This document shows positions 20,062 to 27,386 of a stretch of DNA of 40,272 bases, in pieces; position 1 is the stretch's first letter, and the number at the start of each line of letters is the position of its first letter. Source of the stretch: Paenimyroides tangerinum (lineage in GTDB: Bacteria; Bacteroidota; Bacteroidia; Flavobacteriales; Flavobacteriaceae). Below the pieces are notes generated by a model. The model was not told the DNA's origin, searched no databases, and saw only the letters and a program-made list of their open reading frames with translations. A program made the translations under genes and the position numbers. The DNA is taken from positions 1 to 40,272 of the forward strand of contig NZ_RQVQ01000025.1 of NCBI RefSeq assembly GCF_003865405.1, in the 5' to 3' direction.

Positions 20062-20154
20062 ATTGCCTGCTTACCTTCAGGTTCCAACCTAACCGAAGAC
20101 GATAAAGTTCGTATTGCAGCTATCGTCAAGAAAGTTTTTAAACAAAGTATATAA
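20062..20154 (+). pseudogene. C-terminal remnant of another DegT-type aminotransferase
   Basis: Directly after the phosphoglycosyl transferase stop, frame + reads through 30 codons to a stop at 20152-20154 with no start codon. The peptide contains CLPSGSNLTEDDKVR followed by a short helix and KQSI. This is the normal C-terminal end of PglE-like UDP-4-keto sugar aminotransferases (CLPSGS + acidic helix). It does not match the end of the intact aminotransferase at 18244. The rest of the gene is absent, so this is a scar left when the cluster's 3' end was exchanged or trimmed. Confidence 0.75.
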
Positions 20155-20174
20155 TTTTGTTGTAATAAAATAAT

Positions 20175-20209
20175 AAAACCTACAAGTTTCCGGACTCTGT
20201 AGGTTTTTT
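20175..20209. terminator. Two-way intrinsic terminator between convergent genes
   Basis: A 10-bp stem (AAAACCTACA at 20175-20184 with TGTAGGTTTT at 20198-20207) with a 13-nt loop is followed by more T residues, and preceded by an A-rich run that gives U residues on the other strand. It closes the polysaccharide cluster on + and the XRE gene on -, whose stop is 8 bp beyond. Confidence 0.85.
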
Positions 20210-20216
20210 GTTTTAT

Positions 20217-20483
20217 CTAAATAGTAGAATCTTCAAATTTTATTCTTCTTGAATATTCTTCATATGTTTCGGAATTATTATTTTCCCAATTAGTTGCGAT
20301 TATCAGATCATGGATATTAACTCTAAGAAACTTTGATATTTCAAATAATTCTTGAAGCGAAGGTTGTCTCTTGTTATTTCTCCAAAGAGAAATTGTTGAT
20401 TCTGATTTATTTAGATACTTAGCTAATACTCTATTTTGAACTTTTCGTTCGTCAAAAACTTTTTTTAAACAATTTATTTCCAT
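20217..20483 (-). CDS. XRE-family helix-turn-helix regulator
   Basis: A small DNA-binding protein of 88 residues. Residues about 6-60 form an XRE/Cro-type helix-turn-helix, with VLAKYLNKSESTISLWRNNK as the second and third helices and PSLQELFEISKFLRVNIHDL as the end of the fold. A short polar tail follows and no second domain is present. The gene is divergent from a strong + strand promoter at 20508-20538, and a 31-bp palindrome lies 17 bp upstream of its start. The likely job is to repress itself and the + strand transcript from that operator (inference). No toxin, methylase or phage gene is beside it. Confidence 0.85.
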   Translation of the reverse strand: MEINCLKKVFDERKVQNRVLAKYLNKSESTISLWRNNKRQPSLQELFEISKFLRVNIHDLIIATNWENNNSETYEEYSRRIKFEDSTI

Positions 20484-20500
20484 TTATAAAAAATATATCA

Positions 20501-20531
20501 AAAAAGTTTTGCGTTTAACGTAAAACTTTTT
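20501..20531. promoter_or_regulatory. 31-bp near-perfect palindrome, candidate operator of the XRE regulator
   Basis: Arms AAAAAGTTTT (20501-20510) and AAAACTTTTT (20522-20531) are perfect reverse complements. The 11 bases between them are also symmetrical (CGTT/AACG around T20516), leaving one mismatched pair, 20511/20521. The palindrome fills the space between the -33 and -7 boxes of the + strand promoter, the classical position for a repressor site. The adjacent XRE gene is the obvious candidate for the binder. Confidence 0.7.
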
Positions 20532-20538
20532 ATATTTG
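20508..20538 (+). promoter_or_regulatory. Canonical Bacteroidota promoter facing the non-coding region
   Basis: TTTG at 20508-20511 and TATATTTG at 20531-20538 fit the -33 and -7 (TAnnTTTG) consensus with a 19-bp spacer, the preferred distance. Transcription should start near 20545 and run rightward. No protein-coding gene lies within reach; the first thing transcribed is the foldable segment at 20596-20813. Confidence 0.75.
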
Positions 20539-20595
20539 TGTATATTATTAATGCGACGTAAATATTAGATAAGCATTTGTTTATATTAATGTTAT

Positions 20596-20813
20596 GATGT
20601 CTCTCATGAAAGAAAACCGCTAAATTCCACATGAGTTGATTTGAGTTCGCCATTTTCTATTAGATTTTACTATTTTTGTAATATATCTAATAGGGCGAAC
20701 CTCATGTAATTCTTTGTGGAACTACGATAAAATCGTGGAGGTTCTTAGCGGTACCACTTTCAAAGTTTTGAAGTTCGTCCTTACTATTTTCAAAACTTTA
20801 TTGAAAAGACATC
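20596..20813 (+). ncRNA. Candidate structured RNA of about 218 nt
   Basis: The segment folds by eye into nested helices. Closing helix: GATGTCT (20596-20602) with AGACATC (20807-20813). First arm: ACCGCTAA (20616) with TTAGCGGT (20745), TTCCACA (20625) with TGTGGAA (20715), ATGAG (20631) with CTCAT (20701), GTTCGCC (20645) with GGCGAAC (20694), and CTATTAGAT (20657) with ATCTAATAG (20685). A side hairpin is CTACGAT/ATCGTGG (20722-20738). Second arm: AAAGTTTTGAA (20762) with TTCAAAACTTT (20789). The helices stack on one side and leave loops on the other, more like RNA than a DNA palindrome. It lies about 50 nt downstream of a strong promoter. It matches none of tmRNA, RNase P RNA, SRP RNA or common riboswitches that I can recognise; the 6S-Flavo class was not ruled out. 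Confidence 0.55.
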
Positions 20814-21483
20814 GTTCCATAAACCCCAAACTATAAAATTATGAGAACGAAATTTTTAACATCCATACTCAAGCCACCTACTTAACAGTCGGGTGGTTAT
20901 ATCCCAACTGCTACAAAAACAAAAAGGGTTTAGCTGTTAGTTAAATCAATTATAGCCATAATTCTCTAACGGCAAATACTCCCAAACTCTTGTTTTGGGT
21001 AAGCACTATCTATTTTTTTTAAACTCGCACTTTAAAAGTAACGCTTTATTTTGGTTTACCAAAAAAAACAAGACAATTATTGTAGCTGTAGCAGTTTTTG
21101 GGTTTTATTTAGTATCAAATGTAAACTTGGTTTTTTCCCAATGTCGGTTTCATTTTTTTTTCCAAGGTCAAGGTGGAAAAAAGCCAAGTTGTACACAACA
21201 TCCTCTAAATTATAGGTTCGTACACCCTGTAAGTGTTTTTTTATAATCCCTCTGTTTCTAAGGGTTCCAGTAGTTATTTACTAATCAAAAAATAAGCTGT
21301 TCTAGTTATTTTAAAATTAAAATCTCCCAACTTGTGAATTATATTCAAAAAAAAGTTGTATGGGAGCAGGATAACTACACGCTTTAATTACCTAAACATA
21401 TCCTAAAAACAATCATTTATGTATGAATATTCCTGCGCTGATGCTACAGTATAGATACTCCATAGATAAAGCATAGATAGTGC
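20814..21483 (+). other. Non-coding stretch with further hairpins and a doubtful short ORF
   Basis: Hairpins continue after the main fold. AGCCACC (20872) pairs with GGTGGTT (20892). GCTGTTAG (20933) pairs with CTAACGGC (20966) around an inner AATTAT-AGCC-ATAATT hairpin (20948-20963). CCCAAA (20981) pairs with TTTGGG (20994). CTCCCA near 21327 pairs with TGGGAG near 21364. An open frame at 20995-21246 (TTG start, 83 codons) includes a hydrophobic run like a secretion leader, IIVAVAVFGFYLVSNVNLVF, but has no usual start and no recognisable mature part. It could be a decayed exported-peptide gene or chance. A 15-codon frame from ATG 20841 is probably meaningless. Confidence 0.4.
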
Positions 21484-21910
21484 ATTAAATGAATTGGGGA
21501 AGAAGGGAATAGGTAATAGGGAAAATGAGATAATTTGAAGATTTGAAAATGGAATGATTATAAGTTCTAGGTTTATAGTTTAAGGTTTAAAATAGAATAT
21601 TAAGTAGAAACAAAGCGTATATAGTAACCAAGTGACGAAGTAACGAAGTAACGAAGTTTAGAACTACAAAATAGAATATTAAGTAGAAACAGAGCGAATC
21701 AGCGCATCAACGAATCAGCGATAAAAGGAATAGGGAATAGGGAATAGGGAATAAGGAATAGGGAATAGAGAAAAGAGTATCTAAGTAATGCAGTGAACAA
21801 GTTTAGAACTACAAAATAGAATATTAAGTAGAAACAGAGCGAATCAACGAATCAACGAATCAACGAATCAACGAAATACAATATACAAAAATTCAAACAT
21901 CCATTATACA
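21484..21910. repeat. Low-complexity and dispersed repeat modules
   Basis: No gene. The stretch contains GGGAATAG-type arrays (about 21495-21530 and 21723-21775), the module GATAATTTGAAGATTTG, two copies of GAATATTAAGTAGAAAC followed by an A(A/G)AGCG end, an AGTAACGA tandem run near 21640, and a 10-bp GAATCAACGA tandem near 21840-21880. The same modules recur at 1-916, 23790-24250 and 38701-39420 in a similar order, so they are part of a genome-wide family rather than local noise. Confidence 0.8.
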
Positions 21911-21930
21911 AAAAAACTCCCTCTGAAAAA

Positions 21931-22145
21931 GTTTGGCGACCATTCAGAAAAATAAGAATAAATACACAGCAAGCTCCCTTGCTATATGATAAAACTGGGA
22001 GCCTGCGTTTTCAACTCACATTAGGTAAAAGAAAATCATTTTTATTAGAATTAGTTTATTAATGTTAAAACAATCGAACCACGCAAAAAAATCTTTTCAT
22101 AGTAGGTCTTATAATTAATAAAAAGTCGTGGTTCGGGAGTTTTTT
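21931..22145. repeat. 215-bp direct repeat R1 with covarying hairpin
   Basis: This segment matches 22677-22891 over its full 215 bp with no indel and about five base differences. It starts GTTTGGCGACCATTCAG. GCTCCC (21973) pairs with GGGAGC (21997), and near the right end CGAACCACG (22075) pairs with CGTGGTTCG (22127) just ahead of a T-run. A second possible hairpin, AGCAAG/CTTGCT (21968-21983), overlaps the first and excludes it. No reading frame is conserved through it. Confidence 0.85.
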
Positions 22146-22302
22146 TGGGAGTAAAGAAATGAGGAATAGAGAAATGAGGAATAGAGAAATGAGGAATAGG
22201 GAAATAGTAAATCGAGTACTAAATATACTCGGTAGAACAAATAAAATAAACGGACTAAAAAAAGCATTTATAACCTATTTTGCAGAATCGTAAACCCGAC
22301 AT

Positions 22303-22426
22303 CAAAAAGAAATACGTTAAGAAAATGAAGCTTTTTGCGTTAAGAATCATTTGGCTGACCGAAGCTTTGAAAAAGCAAGATTCAAATGATTTAGTAAAAT
22401 GCGCGCATTTTTAGAATTTCTTTTTG
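22303..22426. repeat. Structured repeat element E1 (GCTGACCGA-core hairpin)
   Basis: Nested arms enclose a constant core. Outer: CAAAAAGAAAT (22303) with ATTTCTTTTTG (22416). Inner: AATCATTTG (22345) with CAAATGATT (22383). The core between the inner arms is GCTGACCGAAGCTTTGAAAA plus AGCAAGA, itself a GCTTT/AAAGC hairpin. AAAATGCGCGCATTTT (22396-22411) is a separate perfect palindrome. It is preceded by a conserved head, CAGAATCGTAAACCCGACAT. Elements at 23250, 38995, 39460 and 39742 share the organisation. Confidence 0.75.
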
Positions 22427-22676
22427 CAGTCTTGATCTTTTGTAATGACATACTCTGCTTACGCATACTTTGCATCAAGGCAAAATGAACAGAATAAAAT
22501 ACAAAAAAACAAACGAACTATTAACCCAAAACAAATTAAAAAACAAGTGAGATGCTGACCCGAGCTTGTAAACTGTACGAAGTAAACCAAGTTCGGCATA
22601 ACAGAATAGATTATCTAGTAGTGTAAATCACGTTCATTTAATTGAGAATTTGGAAAAGCGATTAGAATTTGAATCA

Positions 22677-22891
22677 GTTTGGCGACCATTCAGAAAAATA
22701 AGAATAAATACACAGCAAGCCCCCTTGCTATATGAGAAAGCTGGGGGCCTGCGTTTTCAACTCACATTAAGTAAAAGAAAATCATTTTTATTAGAATTAG
22801 TTTATTAATGTTAAAACAATCGAACCACGCAAAAAAATCTTTTCATAGTAGGTCTTATAATTAATAAAAAGTCGTGGTTCGGGAGTTTTTT
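22677..22891. repeat. 215-bp direct repeat R2, partner of R1
   Basis: Second copy of the R1 segment, 746 bp downstream. The stem GCTCCC/GGGAGC of R1 is GCCCCC/GGGGGC here (22719 and 22743): a T-A pair has become C-G, so both bases changed and pairing is kept. The right-end CGAACCACG/CGTGGTTCG hairpin (22821 and 22873) and following T-run are unchanged. A reverse-strand frame starting near here is a by-product of the repeat. Confidence 0.85.
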
Positions 22892-23249
22892 GAGGAATAG
22901 GGAATTGGGAAATCGTGAAATTGTAAATAGAATACTAAGTATACTCGGTAGTACAAATTACATAAACGGATTAAAAAAGCACTTTTAAACAATAGAGCAG
23001 TATCGTACCCCGACAACAAATAGGGAATTGGGAAATCGGGAAATAGTAAATCGAGTACTAAATATACTCGGTAGTACAAATTACATAAACGGACTAAAAA
23101 AAACTTTCAAACAATAGAGCAGTATCGTAACCCCGACATCAAATAGGGAAATAGTAAATGGAATAGTAAGTATGTTATTCAGGACAAATAAAATAAACGA
23201 ACCCAAAAAAGCATTCACAACCTTTTTTGCAGAATCGTAACCCCGACAT
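22892..23249. repeat. Short head-module repeats without a gene
   Basis: Three successive copies of a roughly 100-bp module occur: GGGAA(A/T)AGTAAAT, AATACTAAGTATACTCGGTA or a variant, ACAAAT(T/A)A, then a CGTA(A)CCCCGACA head. They resemble the segments that precede the structured elements E1 and E2 but lack the hairpin core, as if the heads had been copied alone. No reading frame is supported. Confidence 0.7.
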
Positions 23250-23373
23250 CAAAAAGAAATACGTTAAGAAAATGAAGCTTTTTGCGTTAAGAATCATTTG
23301 GCTGACCGAAGCTTTGAAAAAGCAAGATTCAAATGATTTAGTAAAATGCGCGCATTTTTAGAATTTCTTTTTG
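23250..23373. repeat. Structured repeat element E2, copy of E1
   Basis: Colinear with E1 at an offset of 947 bp, with the same outer arms (23250-23260 and 23363-23373), inner arms AATCATTTG (23292) and CAAATGATT (23330), and the same core. The conserved head, AGAATCGTAACCCCGACATC, lies just before it. Downstream, ACTGACCCAAGCTTGTAAAC follows, as it does after E1 and the elements near the window's right end. Confidence 0.75.
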
Positions 23374-23695
23374 CAGTCTTGAACTTTTGTTTCTTTTGTT
23401 TCAAGACAAAAGAAAAAAATAGATAATTGTAATTAGTTTTATTAAAACCTAAACAAACACTTGGAAAAACAAGATACGATACTGACCCAAGCTTGTAAAC
23501 TGTACGAAGTAAACCAAGTTCAGTAAAACAGAATAAACAAAGCGAATCATCGAATTTACGATTTAGGGAATGAAATTACGAATTATAGTTTTTATATAAA
23601 TTTAATAATCAGTTCATTAAATGAAATTATACTAGGCTAATAACTAAAAGCTAAAAACAAAAAACACTCATATATTATTAATTATTTTGTTAGTT

Positions 23696-23785
23696 AAAGA
23701 GTTAGGTACACGGTTATGATAAAATCAAGTTTAACCCGCTTGGTTCTAGTTTGAGACAGAGTAACTGTGTGCTGAAGCTCTTTTT
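23696..23785 (+). other. Hairpin of about 90 nt with a U-run, terminator-like or structured RNA
   Basis: AAAGAG (23696) pairs with CTCTTT (23778), and ACACGGTTA (23708) pairs with TAACTGTGT (23762) with one G-U. Inside, TCAA (23725) pairs with TTGA (23751) and AACC (23733) with GGTT (23742). The 3' arm runs into TTTTT. The segment is single-copy in the window, unlike its repeat-filled surroundings. No gene is directly upstream for it to terminate. Confidence 0.4.
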
Positions 23786-23789
23786 AGGG

Positions 23790-24250
23790 AATAGGGAATA
23801 GAATTTGAAAATGTGATAATTTGAAGATTTGAAAATGAAATGATTATAAGTTCTAGGTTTAAAGTTTAAGGTTCAAAGTTCAAAATAATGTATCCAGTAG
23901 AGACAGAGCACCCGAGGACATAGTCCGAACGGAACGAAGTTAAATCTGCGATAAAAGGAATAGGGAATAAGGAAGTGGGGAATTGAATTTGAAAATGTGA
24001 TAATTTGAAGATTTGAAAATGAAATGATTATAAGTTTAAAGTTTAAAGTTCAAAATAGAATATTAAGTAGAAACAAAGCGTATAAAGTAACCAAGTGACG
24101 AAGTACCCAAGTTTAGAACTACAAAATAGAATATTAAGTAGAAACAAAGCGAATCTGCGATTTAAGGAATACGGAATACGGGAATAGGGAATACGGGAAT
24201 AGGGAATTGAATTTGAAAATGTAATGATCTGTTTGTAAGTTAAAGCCCAC
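23790..24250. repeat. Repeat modules upstream of susC
   Basis: No gene. The stretch has two blocks of the same composite seen at 1-916 and 21484-21900: GGGAATAGG array, GATAATTTGAAGATTTG, AAGTTTAAAGTTCAAAATAG and GTAGAAACAAAGCG. A copy of the 43-bp CCCGAGGACATAGTCCGAAC motif sits near 23910. A short CCTACAGCC tandem follows near 24250-24285. Confidence 0.75.
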
Positions 24251-24310
24251 GCCTACAGCCTACAGCCCACACTTACAGCCTACAGCTTAAAATACATTAT
24301 AAAAAAAAAA

Positions 24311-24348
24311 CTCCCTCTGAAAAAAGTTTGGCGACCATTCAGAAGGAG
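24311..24348 (+). promoter_or_regulatory. Hairpin in the susC leader, shared with R1/R2
   Basis: CTCC-C-TCTGAA (24311-24321) pairs with TTCAGA-A-GGAG (24338-24348) around a loop containing GTTTGGCGACC. The same loop and inner stem occur at about 21920-21948, and the loop again at 22677, but only this copy has the outer CTCC/GGAG pairs. It ends 42 bp before the susC ATG, so it should be in the messenger's leader. No clear TAnnTTTG promoter is seen just upstream. Confidence 0.45.
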
Positions 24349-24390
24349 CAATAGAATTAATTAACCAATTTAACTAATTATTACAAAAGT

Positions 24391-27381
24391 ATGAAAAAAA
24401 TTACTTTTACAGCACTAAACGTACCCCTGATGTGCGTGCTTATTTTGCTGTTGTGTAGCGTAAAAAGCTATGCTCAAGAAAAAATGCTAACTCTAAACGG
24501 AGTAGTCAAAGATGTCAACGGACCATTAGCTGGTGTGCTCGTGTGGCAAACAGATACCGAAAATGGTACCCAAACCAATGAATTGGGATTCTATACCATT
24601 AAAATTCCAATGAATGCACAGGTAACTTTCGAACAATTAGGTTACAAACCGCAAACATTTACCGTAAAAACAACTACCCTTAATGTAACGATGACTGCAG
24701 ATGAAAATATGCTTGATGAAATGGTAATCAATGCAGGCTATTATACCGTAAAAGACAAAGAACGAACAGGGAGTATTTCTAAAATTACAGCAAAAGAAAT
24801 TGGACAACAACCAGTTGCCAACCCACTGGCCGCTATGCAAGGACGTATGGCAGGGGTGAACATTACGCAGAATAGTGGTGTCCCTGGCGGTGGCTTCGAT
24901 ATACAAATAAGAGGGCGCAACAGTCTAAGAACCGAGGGAAACGCGCCCTTGTATATCGTTGATGGTGTACCGTATGCTTCGCAGTCTATTTCAGATCAAA
25001 GCTTGTCTGGTTTATTATTTAGTTCAGGTAACGTAAGTCCTTTAAACAGTATCAATCCTAATGATATCGAAAGTATTGAGGTATTAAAAGATGCCGATGC
25101 AACGGCTATTTATGGTTCGCGCGGAAGTAATGGAGTAGTATTGATTACTACTAAGATGGGAAAAGGAGACAAAACAAGCTTTTCAATCCAATCTACCACC
25201 TCAGTAAGTACAGTTGCAAGATCAATTGATTTATTGAATACAGACGAATACTTGCAAATGCGTAGAGATGCTTTTGCTAATGATGGTGTTACACAATACC
25301 CAGCCAATGCCTATGATGTAAATGGAACTTGGGATGATAATAAATATACCAATTGGCAAAAAGAATTTATTGGTAAACAAGCTGTTTCTCAAAATACCCA
25401 GTTCTCGGTAAGCGGTGGTTCAGGTAAAACCAACTATTTGTTCAGTGCGGGACATCGAAAAGACGAGACAGCATTTTATGGTGATTTTGGATATAAACGA
25501 ACTAATTTTTTGTTGAGTACGAACCATACTTCAAAAAACGATAGATTTTCATGGCAATCAACTATTTTAAAAAGTTCTCAAAAAAATCATTTGATGGCCA
25601 CAGATTTATCCGGAAAAATTTACTTAGCTCCTAACGCACCTGCTCTTTTTCAAGAAGATGGAAAACTAAATTGGGAAAACAATACGTTTGATAATCCTTT
25701 AGCAGCTTTAGATTCACAATATTTTTCTGAAATTGAAAACTTTTCTGCTCACATAACCCTTGCATATAAGTTAAATAAAAACCTTTCTCTAAGTATAAGA
25801 ACTGGTTTAACTGAAATGCAGAATGAAGAATTTAAAACAATTCCTAATACTATAATGAATCCTGCCTACGGATATACTAGTGCGGTTTCATCAAATACTA
25901 CATCTGTTTTTAATAGATCGGGGTGGATTGCAGAACCTAAATTAAATTGGAATTTTAGTACAGAAAACGGAAGATGGGACGCATTGATTGGGGCTACTTT
26001 TGAAGAGAATAAATTAAAGCGTTTTGCTTTAAGAGCAACAAACTTTTTATCAAATGAATTTATATTTAATCTAGCAAACGCACAAACACAGCAAATTATA
26101 ACAGACACCGAAAGTCAATATAGATATATGGCTGTTTACGCAAGATTAAATTATACACATCAAGAGAAATACATTGTAAATCTGACCGGGCGTAGAGATG
26201 GTTCCAGTCGTTTTGGTCCCAATAATAGTTTTGCAAATTTTGGAGCCATAGGAGTAGCATGGCTTTTTAGTAGAGAAAATATATTTGAAAATGCGACTTG
26301 GTTAACTTTTGGAAAATTACGTGCTAGTTATGGTATAGCAGGTAGTGATTTAATTGGAGATTATCAATTTTTAAATACCTATGGTATTACTCCGCAAAAA
26401 TATGACAATACTATTGCACTTTATCCTATAAAATTGTTTAATCCAGATTTTAGTTGGGAAAAAACAAAAAAAGCTGAGATAGCCTTGGAGCTTGAATTTT
26501 TAAAAGGAAGAATTGCTACAAGTGTTGCTTATTTTCATAATCAGTCTTCGAATCAATTAGTAGGGATTCCGTTACCTGGTACCACTGGTTTTAATAGCGT
26601 ACAAGCAAATTTAAATGCTACTGTTGAGAATACTGCATGGGAGTTTACCCTTCGTACACAAAATATTAAGAAGGAATTTTTTAGTTGGTCAACCGATATC
26701 AATCTAAGCATTCCTAGAAATAAGTTGGTAGCATTTCAAAATTTAGAAGAGTCTACATACGCGAATCAGTATGTGATTGGCGAACCTATTACGATCAAAA
26801 AAGTGTTTAATTATTTAGGTGTTGATAGCGAAACAGGGTTGTATAAGTTTGAAGATTTGAATAATGATGGTATAATTAACGATGAAGATCGTAAAACAGT
26901 TGCCAATATTGGTGTGAAATACTTTGGAGGAATTAACAATAACATTTCATATAAAAACTGGAGTGTTGACTTTTTGTGGCAATTTGTTAAACAAAATAAT
27001 TATAATTCAGATTACTATTTCAATACCATTGGAGATATGTCAAATAGAGAGAAAAGAGCTCTTGATTACTATTCAGAAAATAATAAAGATGCTAAGTATC
27101 AGAAACCAACAACAGGTCTAAATTCAGAAGCTGTACAAGCTGCTAATAATTTTAGAAATAGTAATGGTGTTATTTCAGATGCAAGTTTTATTCGATTAAA
27201 ATCTTTCCAATTACAGTACATGATACAGGACAAATGGCTTAAAAATTCATCATTAAGCGTATTTATTCAAGGGAATAATTTAATAACCATTACAAACTTT
27301 TTAGGTCATGATCCAGAAACAAATGGCGGACTTTTGCCAGCAGTAAAAACATTTGCTTTTGGCTTCAATTTTAAATTTTAA
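24391..27381 (+). CDS. SusC/RagA-family TonB-linked outer membrane transporter
   Basis: A 996-residue outer membrane importer. It has a signal peptide (residues 1-29, ending SYAQE), a carboxypeptidase-like regulatory domain (about 33-113: LNGVVKDVNGPLAGVLVWQT), and a plug with MQGRMAGVNITQ and LYIVDGVPY. The SusC signature DIESIEVLKDADATAIYGSR follows, then a beta-barrel ending in TFAFGFNFKF. It takes up a bulky ligand together with the SusD-type lipoprotein encoded 5 bp downstream. The third gene of the operon is a peptidase and no glycoside hydrolase is present, so the ligand is more likely a peptide (RagAB-like) than a glycan (inference). No sigma/anti-sigma pair is adjacent; the signal-transfer extension is also absent. 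Confidence 0.94.
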   Translation: MKKITFTALNVPLMCVLILLLCSVKSYAQEKMLTLNGVVKDVNGPLAGVLVWQTDTENGTQTNELGFYTIKIPMNAQVTFEQLGYKPQTFTVKTTTLNVTMTADENMLDEMVINAGYYTVKDKERTGSISKITAKEIGQQPVANPLAAMQGRMAGVNITQNSGVPGGGFDIQIRGRNSLRTEGNAPLYIVDGVPYASQSISDQSLSGLLFSSGNVSPLNSINPNDIESIEVLKDADATAIYGSRGSNGVVLITTKMGKGDKTSFSIQSTTSVSTVARSIDLLNTDEYLQMRRDAFANDGVTQYPANAYDVNGTWDDNKYTNWQKEFIGKQAVSQNTQFSVSGGSGKTNYLFSAGHRKDETAFYGDFGYKRTNFLLSTNHTSKNDRFSWQSTILKSSQKNHLMATDLSGKIYLAPNAPALFQEDGKLNWENNTFDNPLAALDSQYFSEIENFSAHITLAYKLNKNLSLSIRTGLTEMQNEEFKTIPNTIMNPAYGYTSAVSSNTTSVFNRSGWIAEPKLNWNFSTENGRWDALIGATFEENKLKRFALRATNFLSNEFIFNLANAQTQQIITDTESQYRYMAVYARLNYTHQEKYIVNLTGRRDGSSRFGPNNSFANFGAIGVAWLFSRENIFENATWLTFGKLRASYGIAGSDLIGDYQFLNTYGITPQKYDNTIALYPIKLFNPDFSWEKTKKAEIALELEFLKGRIATSVAYFHNQSSNQLVGIPLPGTTGFNSVQANLNATVENTAWEFTLRTQNIKKEFFSWSTDINLSIPRNKLVAFQNLEESTYANQYVIGEPITIKKVFNYLGVDSETGLYKFEDLNNDGIINDEDRKTVANIGVKYFGGINNNISYKNWSVDFLWQFVKQNNYNSDYYFNTIGDMSNREKRALDYYSENNKDAKYQKPTTGLNSEAVQAANNFRNSNGVISDASFIRLKSFQLQYMIQDKWLKNSSLSVFIQGNNLITITNFLGHDPETNGGLLPAVKTFAFGFNFKF

Positions 27382-27386
27382 ATAAG

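Noticed and set aside
20596..20813. Retron msr-msd
   Set aside because: The complementary ends and long hairpin are suggestive, but there is no reverse transcriptase gene anywhere in the window.
20995..21246. 83-residue frame with a leader-like hydrophobic run
   Set aside because: TTG start, poly-T/poly-A driven composition and no recognisable mature part; kept only as a doubtful note in the non-coding stretch.
22861..23079. Reverse-strand frame of 72 residues with an internal protein repeat
   Set aside because: Produced by the tandem head modules; no start context and no family resemblance.
20484..24390. tRNA or rRNA genes in the large non-coding region
   Set aside because: No cloverleaf with a TTCGA-type loop and CCA-side stem, and no rRNA-like sequence, was found by reading; the CGTGGTTCG motif belongs to the R1/R2 hairpin.
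26924..27121. Frame of 65 residues on + inside susC
   Set aside because: Alternative frame of a long, clear gene; no independent signal.
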